In this document: positions 25,986-35,756 of the stretch, piece by piece
Layout of the letters: each line of letters begins with the position of its first letter
Numbering within the stretch: position 1 is the first letter of the stretch
DNA from: Mucilaginibacter mali
GTDB lineage: Bacteria; Bacteroidota; Bacteroidia; Sphingobacteriales; Sphingobacteriaceae
DNA: 64,000 nt
Reading direction: 5' to 3'
Assembly: GCF_013283875.1 (NCBI RefSeq)
Contig: NZ_CP054139.1
Location: 2,480,001-2,544,000 of the forward strand
Notes under the pieces: model-generated
The model's database searches: none
What the model saw: only the letters and a program-made list of their open reading frames with translations
What the model was told of the DNA's origin: nothing
Made by a program: the position numbers and the translations under genes

Positions 25986-28835
25986 TTACGGTTTCTTCAC
26001 CGCCAACGGCGTCAACGTTACCGGCCCCATCAAACCTGATGGTTTTGGCGACCAGTTTATTGCCGTAAACAAACCATCGGCACCCCGCGAATCGCGACCG
26101 TGTGACGGGAAGTTGGTGTTATAGAATATCCTGTACGGGATATTCTTTTTATCCATATCGATAATACGATTGGCCATCAGGTTGGCCACACGAACTTCCA
26201 GTTTGTTTACTGCTTTTAACTGTGCGGCAGAGATGTTCAGTGTATACCGCGGACCTATCAGCGTTGCCAGTTTGGCACCGTTTAAAAACACCTCGGCTTC
26301 TTCGTGGGCTTTACCTAAATCAAGCTGCCATGTGCCGGTTGTACCGGCAGGTTTGTTAAAGGTGATGGTATAGCTGCCCGTACCTGAAAATGCCTTAGCG
26401 TCATCGCCGCCCAGCTCCGTCCACGATTTTAACTCGCCGGTTTTAATATCGGCAGGGATACTCGGGCCGCCGTTCATAAATTTAAGTGTCCAATCGCCGG
26501 TTATAGTAACGGCATCGCCTGCTGTTTGATAATAAATGTATGGCGCGCCAGTAATTACGGTTGGCGATGTTTGCAGCACGCAGCTTTCGCCGGGTTGCAG
26601 TTGCAGGTATACACTGGTATGTTTATCCTGCTTTATTTTTGCTATGCCCGATCGTTTGGTCATAGGATTGAAGATCACCACCGATTTGGCGTCAACCGAT
26701 AGCGGCACCCAGCCATCAACCACTTTATCTGTTTTGTTAGATATAAAATAGCTGTTACCTGTTTTGTAAGTACGGCGCACAAATTGCAGGCCCGAATCAG
26801 TCATTTCCTCACGACCAATACCGGCTACAGCCATCAAAGGCGTAACCTCATCCGAAAGCAGGAAGCGCCCTTTGCCAACTTTAGCTTCTTTAACGCCATT
26901 ATTGGTATTGCTGAATTGCAGTTGAGCTAACAGCCCCATCAGCGCGCTGCCGCGCTCATCCAACTTACCGTATCCGGGCACTGTTGAAGGCAGATTTTTA
27001 TAAACCACTACAGTAGCACCGGCCTTAGCCAGCGACATGATCTTAGCGAAAACGTCAACCGGGATATATTTGGCATTAGGTAGCAGAATGGTCTTATAGC
27101 TATTGCCGCCTGTCATCAGCTTTGTGCCTGCCGATTGTACGTTCAAGATCTGCCTGTCGGATATAAAATCGAAGGTATAGCCTTTTTGCAGCATTTCAGC
27201 CGAAGCGGTTTCGAAACCTGTCCCCATAAAATCAGGGCGCATACCGGCATAGTGTTTCAGCAGGTCGCCGCGGCCGAGATCCGAGAAGCTATCGAACAAT
27301 GGGTAATAAACCAGCACATCGTTATTAGGCTTACCCTGCTGCAGGAACGATTGCACACGGGCGATGTAATTGTTCAGCGTCGAGAAATCGCCCCAGAACG
27401 GATTGGTTTGATTGAAATGCACTGCCGCGTAAAACAACCATCCCGGCCATGGCGCATCTTTTGGCGAGTAACTTACGCCATGATAAAAGATGTGGTTAAC
27501 ACCGCCAATAAACAACTTATCAATAGCCTGCTTCACATCGCCCAGCGATGACAGGAAGTGATCATTAAGCCAGGTAGCCGATTCTGATGATGCCAATGGT
27601 TTACCCATTACGTGCGCGGCAGATGTGGCCGGTTTGTAGCTCAACACATCGTTACCCTCTGTTTCAGGGATATCGATAGCGCCATACAGATCCAAAATAT
27701 TAGCGGGCGAACCATGCGATTGATTACGAATGATAGCGCCTTTTGATTTGGCCCACTGGTGCCACGGTTTGGTAAAGTTATCCAGCAACAGGTCGGATAT
27801 GGTTTCGCGGTAATCGCAAATTACTCGGTTGCTGGTTTCTTTATCGGCTTTGCCTAACAGGGCATCCAAATGATCGCGCAGATCGTAACCGCGACGTTTC
27901 ATAAACTCATCAAAAAATTGCGGCGTAAAGTTAGATTGCCCGCGGGCATCATCCACCTCGTACGAATCGTTAAAGAAACCACGGATACCGCTTACATCCT
28001 TACCTTTAAAAGCTTTATCAAACTGCCCCAGGTAATGATCAAGCGCTGGCCTGCTGAAGTGATCGATCACATAACCCTCGCCACCGGGAGCGGCACGTTC
28101 TACCATTTTACCGTGCCAGCCTAAAAACAGTGCGCACAGTTTCCAATCGCCCGCAGGGGCTGTCCAATCCAATTTACCATCAGCGCCTACTTTATTGGTG
28201 AGGTTAATGTGCTGACCTTTGCCATCATAAGCCATCAGTATGGTCAGGGGTAGTTTCTTTTCAAAACGCACCTGGTCGAGCGCCATTAGCTGCATATTTT
28301 TATTGCTGCTGATGGGTTCTACCAAATCGGTTATCTTGGGTGCAACTCCGTCTGCACGAATGAGCGGCTGTTGGGTAAAGCTTACAGATTCACTCAGCTT
28401 TTCACCTCCTTTTACCTCGTAAGTTTTCCAAAACAACTCTTTACTGGCGTCTTCTGTGCTTACCCATGGGCCGCCAAACGGCCAGCCGGTAGCGTTGGCC
28501 AGATCAATACCCAGATCAAGGCGCTTACCTTCGGCCAAGGTATGCTGAAGCATACTTACCCATTGCGGCGACAGATAGGTAATAAACTCGTTTTCGTGAC
28601 CTTTTACCCCATAAATAGGCGTGATCTCCAAACCGCCCAACCCGGCAGCCCGGTAGCTTTCCATATTCCAGGTAAGGTCCTTTTTGTTTACGGCGCTGCC
28701 CTCCCACCACCAACGGGCCCATGGCTTGGTTTGTTTGGTAATAACAGGCCAGCTCACCTGTGCCGAAGCGCTATAGCTACTTAATGAAAGCGCCACCGCG
28801 GCGGCTATTTTTATATTTTTCTTGTTTACAAACAT
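25986..28835 (-). CDS. GH106-family alpha-L-rhamnosidase
   Basis: The 949-residue protein has a signal peptide (IKIAAAVALSLSSYSASAQ). The N-terminal PWARWWWEGSAVNKKDLTWNMESYRAAGLGGLEITPIYGVKG, GIDLANATGWPFGGPWV, IRGFFNDSYEVDDARG, RRGYDLRDHL, RNQSHGSPANILDLYGAIDIPETEG and ASSESATWL blocks are the recognisable GH106 series. A C-terminal galactose-binding-like beta-sandwich (about 770-945) includes VEVFLNG-type text (EEAEVFLNGAKLATL) and VRVANLMANRIIDMD. GH106 enzymes remove alpha-L-rhamnose from rhamnogalacturonan. It is the last gene of the unit beginning at 31559 and is followed by a repeat and a terminator. Length is normal for the family. Confidence 0.92.
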   Translation of the reverse strand: MFVNKKNIKIAAAVALSLSSYSASAQVSWPVITKQTKPWARWWWEGSAVNKKDLTWNMESYRAAGLGGLEITPIYGVKGHENEFITYLSPQWVSMLQHTLAEGKRLDLGIDLANATGWPFGGPWVSTEDASKELFWKTYEVKGGEKLSESVSFTQQPLIRADGVAPKITDLVEPISSNKNMQLMALDQVRFEKKLPLTILMAYDGKGQHINLTNKVGADGKLDWTAPAGDWKLCALFLGWHGKMVERAAPGGEGYVIDHFSRPALDHYLGQFDKAFKGKDVSGIRGFFNDSYEVDDARGQSNFTPQFFDEFMKRRGYDLRDHLDALLGKADKETSNRVICDYRETISDLLLDNFTKPWHQWAKSKGAIIRNQSHGSPANILDLYGAIDIPETEGNDVLSYKPATSAAHVMGKPLASSESATWLNDHFLSSLGDVKQAIDKLFIGGVNHIFYHGVSYSPKDAPWPGWLFYAAVHFNQTNPFWGDFSTLNNYIARVQSFLQQGKPNNDVLVYYPLFDSFSDLGRGDLLKHYAGMRPDFMGTGFETASAEMLQKGYTFDFISDRQILNVQSAGTKLMTGGNSYKTILLPNAKYIPVDVFAKIMSLAKAGATVVVYKNLPSTVPGYGKLDERGSALMGLLAQLQFSNTNNGVKEAKVGKGRFLLSDEVTPLMAVAGIGREEMTDSGLQFVRRTYKTGNSYFISNKTDKVVDGWVPLSVDAKSVVIFNPMTKRSGIAKIKQDKHTSVYLQLQPGESCVLQTSPTVITGAPYIYYQTAGDAVTITGDWTLKFMNGGPSIPADIKTGELKSWTELGGDDAKAFSGTGSYTITFNKPAGTTGTWQLDLGKAHEEAEVFLNGAKLATLIGPRYTLNISAAQLKAVNKLEVRVANLMANRIIDMDKKNIPYRIFYNTNFPSHGRDSRGADGLFTAINWSPKPSGLMGPVTLTPLAVKKP

Positions 28836-28864
28836 GTATTGTGTTCCTTATTAGTTCTTAGATC

Positions 28865-28901
28865 ATAGTTCATGGTAGAACTTTCTTTATCCATGAACTA
28901 T
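28865..28901 (-). other. Intercistronic hairpin between PL22 and GH106
   Basis: An 11-base perfect stem (atagttcatgg / ccatgaactat) has a 15-base loop, and two further ccatgaac copies follow. There is no T-run after it on the minus strand, so it looks more like an mRNA processing or stability hairpin, or a repeat scrap, than a terminator. Confidence 0.6.
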
Positions 28902-28926
28902 AATCCATGAACCATGAACCGAAAAA

Positions 28927-30159
28927 TTAATGCTTCGCAATCTCCACCGCGTAAACCTGCTCTATGCCGTTCTCGAAATTAGCACGGAAGATGATCCATT
29001 TTTCATCGGGCGAGAAGTGTACGTTAGGCTCAAGTTTGTAGTTATGGTTCTTCATCATCACCAGTTTCTCCGATTTTAAGCGGTCGCCGTTGGGTTTAAA
29101 CAGGTAGATCCATTCGCCATCCGGAGCTTTGGCCACCTGGCCGGGATCGCCGCCATCGCCGGCAAAGGTTTGCTCGTCTTTGGTTACATTAAAGTGTATC
29201 GACCATTCGTTGCGGTCCATCTCGTAAACACGGTCTTCCTTACCGGTCTTCATGTTAATAGCCGCCAGGAAAAAGGTTTTCCCTTTAGGTTTCTGCAAAT
29301 CGAACCACTCGCGCTGACCGCCGATACCGAAAAATTCGTGCCCGGCTATCTCGTTCACCATGGTGCGTTTATGCATCAACTGGTTATCCAGCGTTTTGAT
29401 ATTGATGTTCCAGATACGGTCGTTCTTTTCCCATGGGCCTTCGTGGCAATAGGATAGCACATCAGGATCAACCGGCGAAAATAGTAAGTGGTTGGTCCAC
29501 TCGTTCTCTTTATGAATTTCCTTTAGTTCGCCTGTTTTGATATTCAGCGTGTACAGTAAATGCTCGATATGCGCATCGTAAATGCGGTTAAAGTACTGGC
29601 TTTTTTCAGGATACTTAGCGTGGATCTCTCGCTCTAATTCGCCGGTGGCTTTAACGCAAGCAAGGTAAGTACCATCCGCATTAACGGTAGCTACCCTACC
29701 TTTAAAGGCCGGATCGAAGGCATAAACAAACCTGTTCTTACCAGTTAAAGCGTTAACCGCAAAAACACTGTCCCCGCTTTGATAAAAAGCCTCATTGGTT
29801 TTAGGGCAAACCATTTCACCAGCAATCTTCGCGTGATTGGTCAGCTGTTTTGTTTCCAGTGTTTTCAGGTTAACAGTGAACAATTGGTTGCCCATCGTCT
29901 TATCGGCCACACTGCCCGAAAACACCATCAGATCGCCTTTGCCTCCCTTTTGCGGGATAAAACAATAATTATTAAAATAAAAGCTACCATTGGTAGTGCC
30001 CGGGCGACGCACCAGTCGGATCACTTTATGGCCGGTATCCTTATCAATCCATTCGTCGGGCATGCTTTTGCCGCCGGTTTCCATCGCTTCCTGTGCTTTT
30101 ACGCTTAGCAGGCCCGCCTGTGCCAGGGCAAAGGCCAGCAAAATAATTTTCTTTCTCAT
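28927..30159 (-). CDS. PL22 oligogalacturonate lyase
   Basis: The 410-residue protein begins with a signal peptide (KIILLAFALAQAGLLSVKAQ), then a seven-bladed propeller. Diagnostic parts are WIDKDTGHKVIRLVRRPGTTNGSFYFNN, GKNRFVYAFDPAF, the EWTNHLLFSPVDPDVLSYCHEGPWEKNDRIW block, the GHEFFGIGGQREWF block and EPNVHFSPDEKWIIFRANF. Conserved histidines and a glutamine in these blocks bind the metal cofactor in known PL22 lyases. The enzyme splits short galacturonides by beta-elimination. Secreted PL22 members in Bacteroidetes would act in the periplasm, feeding the GH105 enzyme. It is the middle gene of a three-gene unit, 65 bases after the CE12 gene. Confidence 0.92.
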   Translation of the reverse strand: MRKKIILLAFALAQAGLLSVKAQEAMETGGKSMPDEWIDKDTGHKVIRLVRRPGTTNGSFYFNNYCFIPQKGGKGDLMVFSGSVADKTMGNQLFTVNLKTLETKQLTNHAKIAGEMVCPKTNEAFYQSGDSVFAVNALTGKNRFVYAFDPAFKGRVATVNADGTYLACVKATGELEREIHAKYPEKSQYFNRIYDAHIEHLLYTLNIKTGELKEIHKENEWTNHLLFSPVDPDVLSYCHEGPWEKNDRIWNINIKTLDNQLMHKRTMVNEIAGHEFFGIGGQREWFDLQKPKGKTFFLAAINMKTGKEDRVYEMDRNEWSIHFNVTKDEQTFAGDGGDPGQVAKAPDGEWIYLFKPNGDRLKSEKLVMMKNHNYKLEPNVHFSPDEKWIIFRANFENGIEQVYAVEIAKH

Positions 30160-30224
30160 CTTTCAGATCAGGTTTTAATTGGTGTATGGCTATGCAGGTA
30201 GTGCTACCTGCATAGCGTTTGATA

Positions 30225-31559
30225 TTAGTTTCCCGCCGGCTTTTCCACGCTCCACTTACCGCTCATCGGCAGGCTGAAATTCTCAACCGTATCTGGGTGC
30301 GATGGGTCGAACGTGGTTTTATCGATAATAAATTTTTCGATGCCTAAATGGTTGCTTTTAATACCCTCCATTACGCATTTGGCAATTTCGTAAGCGCCGT
30401 AACTGTTAAAGTGGGTATTATCGGCCAACGCCTTGGTTTGCCCGGGGAAAGTATTGGCAGGGTAATGTACAAAAGCTTTGGTTGAATTATCCTTGCCCAG
30501 GGCCTCGTAAAATTTAGTGGTCATGGCGTTAACATCAATCAAAGCTACGTTCATATCTTTGGCTACCTTTCTGGCGGCGTCGGGGTAATCGCCCAGGTTA
30601 TTTATCGTATGGCCGCTATCGTTAAAGTTTCGACGCGCGGTCGAGGTTACGATAACCGGGATCATCTGCTTTTCGCGGGCGCGGTTGATGAATAATTTGA
30701 AACGTTCGGTATACGATTTATAAGCCCCGTCATTAGGCCCCTTCTCCTTTTGATCGTTATGGCCAAATTCGATAAACAGGTAATCGCCGGGTTTGGCTAC
30801 ACTTAATACCTTATCTAAACGGTGGCTGCCTAAAAAACTGCCCAGCGTCAGGCCCGATTCGGCATGATCGGCCACGGCAACGCCGGGTTTCAGAAAACGC
30901 GTGATCATTTGCCCCCAGGCGCACCATGGTTCCTCGTCCTGGTCTACAACGGTTGAGTTACCCGCTAAAAATATGGTGATCTGATCATCAACCTTTTCTA
31001 CCTCTACAGCATCTACACATGGGTGGCTGTCGTTAAATTCCAGCGTTAGTTTATCGTCCCAATCGTATTTACCTATCTCGCGGGCATTGCGTTTCACCTC
31101 GCCGCCGGTACTGATCTGCGGTTTGCGAATGTTTACTATGAAAGTATATTTTTTAGTATCGCCATTGCCTGTAACCGCTTTTTCCAGCATCAGCCGGCGC
31201 GATTCGGCCCTTACCGTGGTAGTGCTTTCGCCTTTGATATCGCCCAGGGTAACCGTTACTTTATAATTCCCTTCGGGAACGTTAACCGAGAAGTAAAATG
31301 GTTTGTCAGCCGTGATATAATCGCCTGTTAAGGATTTTTTAGCATCACGGGTAACCGCGGTAACCTTCGAACCGAAATCAAAGCCATACCCTTTAGTCGC
31401 TACCGATGTATCCTGCGGGGTTACCTTAGTGTATCCTTTGGCCGCTTCGCCGCTACCAAAATCAAACTTAAATTTAGTTTGTGCCTCCTGGGCAAAGGCG
31501 TTGACAGCAATGCTTGCTGAACATAAAAAGGGCAATAAGATTTTAAAGCGTGCTCTCAT
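30225..31559 (-). CDS. CE12 rhamnogalacturonan acetylesterase with N-terminal beta-sandwich domain
   Basis: The ATG at 31559 (444 residues) is preferred over a TTG three bases before. A signal peptide (ILLPFLCSASIAVNAFAQ) is followed by an N-terminal beta-sandwich (about 30-190; FDFGSGEAAKGYTKVTP, FSVNVPEGNYKVTVTLGD), probably carbohydrate-binding, and the esterase domain (about 200-430). SGNH block I is IFLAGNSTVVDQDEEPWCAWG, with GNS where the three tandem copies have GDS; block III is FIEFGHNDQKEKGP and the last block is ADNTHFNSYGA. It is the two-domain form of CE12 and is the first gene of its unit, directly behind promoter site 2. It is clearly separate in sequence from the three single-domain copies at 18987-21399. 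Confidence 0.9.
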   Translation of the reverse strand: MRARFKILLPFLCSASIAVNAFAQEAQTKFKFDFGSGEAAKGYTKVTPQDTSVATKGYGFDFGSKVTAVTRDAKKSLTGDYITADKPFYFSVNVPEGNYKVTVTLGDIKGESTTTVRAESRRLMLEKAVTGNGDTKKYTFIVNIRKPQISTGGEVKRNAREIGKYDWDDKLTLEFNDSHPCVDAVEVEKVDDQITIFLAGNSTVVDQDEEPWCAWGQMITRFLKPGVAVADHAESGLTLGSFLGSHRLDKVLSVAKPGDYLFIEFGHNDQKEKGPNDGAYKSYTERFKLFINRAREKQMIPVIVTSTARRNFNDSGHTINNLGDYPDAARKVAKDMNVALIDVNAMTTKFYEALGKDNSTKAFVHYPANTFPGQTKALADNTHFNSYGAYEIAKCVMEGIKSNHLGIEKFIIDKTTFDPSHPDTVENFSLPMSGKWSVEKPAGN

Positions 31560-31614
31560 CAATACCAGGACTAATAAAATACAGGGTGCCTGTAAAACGG
31601 CGGTTTATATGTTT

Positions 31615-31660
31615 TAAAGGTATGTTAACACCCAACAAACAGCATCCTGTTCTATCCTGA
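31615..31660 (-). promoter_or_regulatory. Tandem ATCCTG operator-promoter, site 2
   Basis: Read on the minus strand: TCAGGATAG and ACAGGATGC as direct repeats 10 bases apart, two bases, TTTG, exactly 13 bases, then TACCTTTA. Distances are the same as in site 1 (25492-25539). The implied start point is about 45-50 bases before the CE12 ATG at 31559. Confidence 0.6.
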
Positions 31661-31690
31661 TGAATTGTAACAAGTTTAACACGGGGGGAG

Positions 31691-32914
31691 TTATCTATGC
31701 TTATCCTGCGGCAGTACGATCTCGAACGAAGTCCCCATGCCGGGTTTCGACGTGATATACATGTGGCCTTTCAGCGTATCAACCAAATGCTTTACCAGTG
31801 TCAGGCCAAAGCCGTAGCCCTGTTCGCCATCGGTGCCGTCGGTAGTTTTGCCTTGCCCGGTCATTATCTGCTGTATCTTGGCCTCATCCATACCTACGCC
31901 CGTATCCTCAACTACCATATGCAATTCGTTGCTAAACTCGCGTACCCGTAGCGATAACCGTACCGTTATGCTGCCATTGGCCGGAGTAAACTTCATAGAG
32001 TTTGATACCAGGTTGCCAATAATTTGCAGCAATTTATTTTTTGAGAATGGCACTACCCCGGTTTCGGGGTTGGTGGTCACAGCGAAGTTGATACTCTTAT
32101 TAACTGCCTGCGGCATGTAAAGCTTTTCCAACTTATCCTTTAAAACCAATTGGTTAAACTCATCGGCACCCAGTTTTGCTTCTTTTTTGGGTTTATCGGC
32201 ACTTAGTATCTCGTCGGCCAGTTCCAGCAGCGAGTCGCCGCTTTTTTGTATCAGGTTGATAAATTCAAGCACCTCATCAAGCGTGTTTTCATCGCCCTGT
32301 TCGCTGATAATCCGTGCCAGGCCAATAATGCCTCCTATCGGCCCACGGATATCATGCGCCACCCGCTTTTGCGATTCGGTAGCGGCGTCCAGCCTGTGCT
32401 TCAGCGAATCGATAGCTTTCAACGCCTTCAGGCGGTTAACGATCTCGTCGGCAATGATCTTCAGCATTTCCGTTTTTTCGGGCGTAATTTCTTTTATCCC
32501 GGTATCCAGTACACAAAGCGCGCCTATATTATTGCCATTGCCCATTTGCAGCGGCAGGCCGTAGTAGTAGCGCATGTTTGGCGAATCAGTTACGTAGGCT
32601 TTATCTTTAAAACGGTCGTCTGCCCGCAAATCGCTCACCTCAAACGGATGGTCGTTCATAATGGTAAACTGGCAAACGGTATCCTCTCGCGGGGTTTGGC
32701 CGCCGTCAATATTAAAGTGCGATACGCTCCACTGGTTATAAAGATCAATAAGGTTGATGACCGACATATCGGTACCGGCAATTTTGGCGGCCAGTTTGGT
32801 CAGATCTTTAAACTGGTCCTGCAAGTCGGTATAATCCAGGTCAAGATCGCTCAGGGCGACCAGCCTGTCCATTTCGTTAGCGGGTACCGGCGGAACAAAA
32901 GTTGGGGTAGTCAT
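31691..32914 (-). CDS. GAF-domain sensor histidine kinase
   Basis: The 407-residue protein lacks membrane segments and is cytoplasmic. Residues about 20-165 form a GAF domain (LAAKIAGTDMSVINLIDLYNQWSVSHFN, REDTVCQFTIMND, YYYGLPLQMGNGNNIGALCVLD). A HisKA-type dimerisation helix carries phosphoacceptor His187 in RVAHDIRGPIGGIIGLARI; the HATPase domain (about 280-405) shows NLVSNSMKFTP, VVEDTGVGMDE and GYGFGLTLVKHLV. There is no receiver domain and no neighbouring response regulator, so its partner is encoded elsewhere. It is the first gene beyond the pectin locus and points the same way, but the CE12 unit has its own promoter between them. Confidence 0.88.
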   Translation of the reverse strand: MTTPTFVPPVPANEMDRLVALSDLDLDYTDLQDQFKDLTKLAAKIAGTDMSVINLIDLYNQWSVSHFNIDGGQTPREDTVCQFTIMNDHPFEVSDLRADDRFKDKAYVTDSPNMRYYYGLPLQMGNGNNIGALCVLDTGIKEITPEKTEMLKIIADEIVNRLKALKAIDSLKHRLDAATESQKRVAHDIRGPIGGIIGLARIISEQGDENTLDEVLEFINLIQKSGDSLLELADEILSADKPKKEAKLGADEFNQLVLKDKLEKLYMPQAVNKSINFAVTTNPETGVVPFSKNKLLQIIGNLVSNSMKFTPANGSITVRLSLRVREFSNELHMVVEDTGVGMDEAKIQQIMTGQGKTTDGTDGEQGYGFGLTLVKHLVDTLKGHMYITSKPGMGTSFEIVLPQDKHR

Positions 32915-33022
32915 AATTATTAGGGTCGGTTATAATGGTCCTTTTAAAATGGATGCGCTTCGGCACAAATATCTTATCCTAAAATAGTTGTTCTATCATT
33001 TTTAACGTAAACTATTTTAAAA

Positions 33023-33137
33023 TTGTGTTTGAACTGCTGATTTTGACCGCTGATTTTTAGATGATTCTTTTGATTCCGCTGATTCAGCAACCTACGTGAT
33101 CAAAAAAATCGGCAAAAACCAACGGTTCAGACAAAAT
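33023..33137. repeat. Degenerate inverted-repeat element
   Basis: An imperfect palindrome runs from tgtttgaactgctgatttt on the left to the complement-like aaccaacggttcagacaaa on the right. It fills much of the 287-bp gap between the GAF kinase and the metalloprotease. Arms match only roughly, so this is probably an old copy. Confidence 0.5.
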
Positions 33138-33201
33138 CATCATTAAATTTACGAAGACCAATTGATGTGTTTTTATGCATCCCAACCCAAACAAAACGTT
33201 T

Positions 33202-35712
33202 ATGAAAAAAACTTTACTCTTTATTTGCGCCGCGCTTTCTGCATCCGCACTTACCTATGCCCAAAACCGGCCGGGCGAAGGCAGAGCTAACCCGGGCGGC
33301 CCCGCTACCACCATTGCCGCTGTAACCCAAAACCTGAAAAAGTTTGACGGCTATTTTAACTTTTACTACGATGAAAAGAGCGGCAAGATCTACCTGGAGA
33401 TAGATAAGTTTGATAAGGAATTCCTGTACTTCAGTTCGCTGGTGGATGGTGTGGGCAATGGCGGTGCCGAGCGCGGGCAGGCTTCATCGGTAATTACCAA
33501 GTTTGTAAAAGTTGGCCCGAAGATATTTTTGGTGGAGCCGGTGACCAATTACCGCGCTGTAAACGGCAACCCCGACGAGGTGAAGGCCGTGGAGCATAAC
33601 TTTGCCAAGTCGGTTTTGTTTGGCTTTACCCCTGCAGCTATTGAGGGCGATAAAGTACTGGTTGATTTTACCTCCTTTGTAGTACGCGATGTGATGCACG
33701 TAGGCGACGATATGGGTTCGGGGGCGGCTAACCCCGGCGCAGCGGCTGTGCGTGGCGCCCGTACGAGTGGTGGCGGCGGCTACCGTTTGGATGATGCCCG
33801 TTCAGCCGTTTATATGGATAACACCAAAAACTTTCCTAAAAACACCGAATTTGAGGCGATGCTTACATTTGCCGGCCCAAGTCGTGGCCGTTTGGCGCCT
33901 GATCCCGGTTCGGTTACGCTGAACGAACACCAGGCCTTTATCGAACTGCCTGAACCGGGTTATAAGATGCGCAAGTTTGATGCCCGCTCGGGTTTCTTCA
34001 ACTTCCAGTACCTGGATTTTGCCGCGCCCATGAGCGAACCGCTGACCAAAAAATTTATCGAGCGCCATCGCCTCATTAAAAAAGATCCGTCGGCCGCCGT
34101 TAGCGAACCGGTTGAACCTATTGTATACTACATCGACCGTGGCGCGCAACCCATCGTTAAAAAAGCCCTGATAGAAGGCGGTGCCTGGTGGAACCAGGCC
34201 TTTGAAGCGGCCGGCTTTAAAAACGCGTTCCTTGTTAAAGAACTTCCGGAAGGTGCTGACCCAATGGATATCCGCTATAACGTGGTAAACTGGGTTACCC
34301 GTTCGGGCACGCCTACCCGCGCGTTCTCTTACGGAGCATCGTACATTGACCCGCGCACCGGCGAGATCATCAAGGGCGTGGTAACCTTGGGTTCCGACCG
34401 TCATCGCCAGGATTACCTGATAGCTGAGGGTTTACTACAGCCTTATATTGACGGCAAACCGGTGAGCAGGCAAATGGAGGAAATGGCGCTGGCCCGTATC
34501 CGCCAGTTATCGGCGCACGAAATTGGGCATACGCTGGGCTTAACACACAACTTCGCGGCCAGCCCTAAAGACCGCGCATCGGTAATGGATTATCCCTACC
34601 CGCGTTTTAATATGAAAACCGATGGTACCATCGACCTAAGCGATGCCTACGCAAAAGGCATTGGCAGCTGGGATAAACGGGCCATTATTTGGGGGTATTC
34701 CGACTTCCCTAAAAATGTGGATGAGAACGCCGCGCTGGACAAGATCATGAAGGAAACCCTGGCTCAGGGCTTTAAATATATCCCGGATATCGGCGGCAAC
34801 GCGCACCCTATGGCTAACCAATGGGAAGACGGCGTTAACCCTATCGACCAGTTAAATAAGCTGATGACCATCCGCCGCAAGGTACTGGATAATTTCTCGG
34901 AAAAAGCTATCCGCGAAGGTGCGCCCATGGCCACACTTGAAGAGGTTTTGGTGCCGATGTACCTGCTGCACCGCTATCAACTGGAAGCTGTGGCAAAATC
35001 TATCGGCGGCTTATATTTTACCCATGCGGTAAAGAATGATGGCCAGGAGCCAACAAAGATGGTAGAACCCGCCGAGCAATGGCGTGCTTTTGATGCCATG
35101 ATGGCCACCATTACCCCCGATGCGCTGGCCCTGCCCGAAGCATTGATTCAAAAGATCCCGCCGCGCCCATCAGGCTTCCCGGGTAGCGTAGAAACATTTA
35201 GCGGGCATACCGGGCCAACGTTTGATCCGATTGCTGCCGCTGAAACCGCTGCCGAAACCACCATTGCCTACATGCTCAGCAACGAACGCGCCGCCCGTTT
35301 AATTGAATACAACGCCCGCGACAGCAAGCAACCCGGCTTAATGGCCGTGTTGGATAAAATGATAGACCAAACCTGGAAGGCCACTTTGCCAACCGGCTAT
35401 AAAGGCCAACTGCAAATATTGGTTAACAACCTGGTGCTAAAGCATCTGCTGATGCTGGCTGCTGATGCCCGCACAGGAGAGAACGTGCGCGGCGAGGCCC
35501 TGCTAAAAGTGCACGAACTAAAAGATTGGATGACCGGCAAGTTGCCCGCAGCCGAGACTAAACAAAAGGCAGCCCTTTACTTCGGCCTGTCGGAAATTGA
35601 GGAGTTTGAACGCAACCCGGATAAATTTCAACCGGAACCGGCACTGGAGATGCCACCGGGTGCGCCTATCGGCATGCCGGGGATGATGGATTTTGAGGTA
35701 ATGAGGCAATAA
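33202..35712 (+). CDS. Secreted zinc-dependent metalloprotease (DUF5117/DUF4953 type)
   Basis: The ATG at 33202 is preferred over one 27 bases upstream because it opens the signal peptide (KTLLFICAALSASALTYAQ). The protein has 836 residues. After an N-terminal beta-rich domain (KKFDGYFNFYYDEKSGKIYLEIDKF, about 40-200), the catalytic part carries the metzincin zinc site in QLSAHEIGHTLGLTHNFA and the Met-turn in RASVMDYPYPRF. A helical C-terminal region follows (about 560-800), ending in a Pro/Met-rich tail. Such large proteases are widespread and often multi-copy in Bacteroidetes; their targets are unknown. The length is typical. It stands alone, closed by a strong terminator. Confidence 0.88.
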   Translation: MKKTLLFICAALSASALTYAQNRPGEGRANPGGPATTIAAVTQNLKKFDGYFNFYYDEKSGKIYLEIDKFDKEFLYFSSLVDGVGNGGAERGQASSVITKFVKVGPKIFLVEPVTNYRAVNGNPDEVKAVEHNFAKSVLFGFTPAAIEGDKVLVDFTSFVVRDVMHVGDDMGSGAANPGAAAVRGARTSGGGGYRLDDARSAVYMDNTKNFPKNTEFEAMLTFAGPSRGRLAPDPGSVTLNEHQAFIELPEPGYKMRKFDARSGFFNFQYLDFAAPMSEPLTKKFIERHRLIKKDPSAAVSEPVEPIVYYIDRGAQPIVKKALIEGGAWWNQAFEAAGFKNAFLVKELPEGADPMDIRYNVVNWVTRSGTPTRAFSYGASYIDPRTGEIIKGVVTLGSDRHRQDYLIAEGLLQPYIDGKPVSRQMEEMALARIRQLSAHEIGHTLGLTHNFAASPKDRASVMDYPYPRFNMKTDGTIDLSDAYAKGIGSWDKRAIIWGYSDFPKNVDENAALDKIMKETLAQGFKYIPDIGGNAHPMANQWEDGVNPIDQLNKLMTIRRKVLDNFSEKAIREGAPMATLEEVLVPMYLLHRYQLEAVAKSIGGLYFTHAVKNDGQEPTKMVEPAEQWRAFDAMMATITPDALALPEALIQKIPPRPSGFPGSVETFSGHTGPTFDPIAAAETAAETTIAYMLSNERAARLIEYNARDSKQPGLMAVLDKMIDQTWKATLPTGYKGQLQILVNNLVLKHLLMLAADARTGENVRGEALLKVHELKDWMTGKLPAAETKQKAALYFGLSEIEEFERNPDKFQPEPALEMPPGAPIGMPGMMDFEVMRQ

Positions 35713-35751
35713 AAAATAAACGGGGGATTTAAAAATCCCCCGTTTATTTTT
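35713..35751 (+). terminator. Rho-independent terminator after the metalloprotease
   Basis: A near-perfect hairpin (aaaaataaacgggggattt and its complement, no more than 2-4 loop bases) ends in TTTTT directly after the stop codon. The A-rich left side would also work on the minus strand. Confidence 0.9.
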
Positions 35752-35756
35752 ATATC

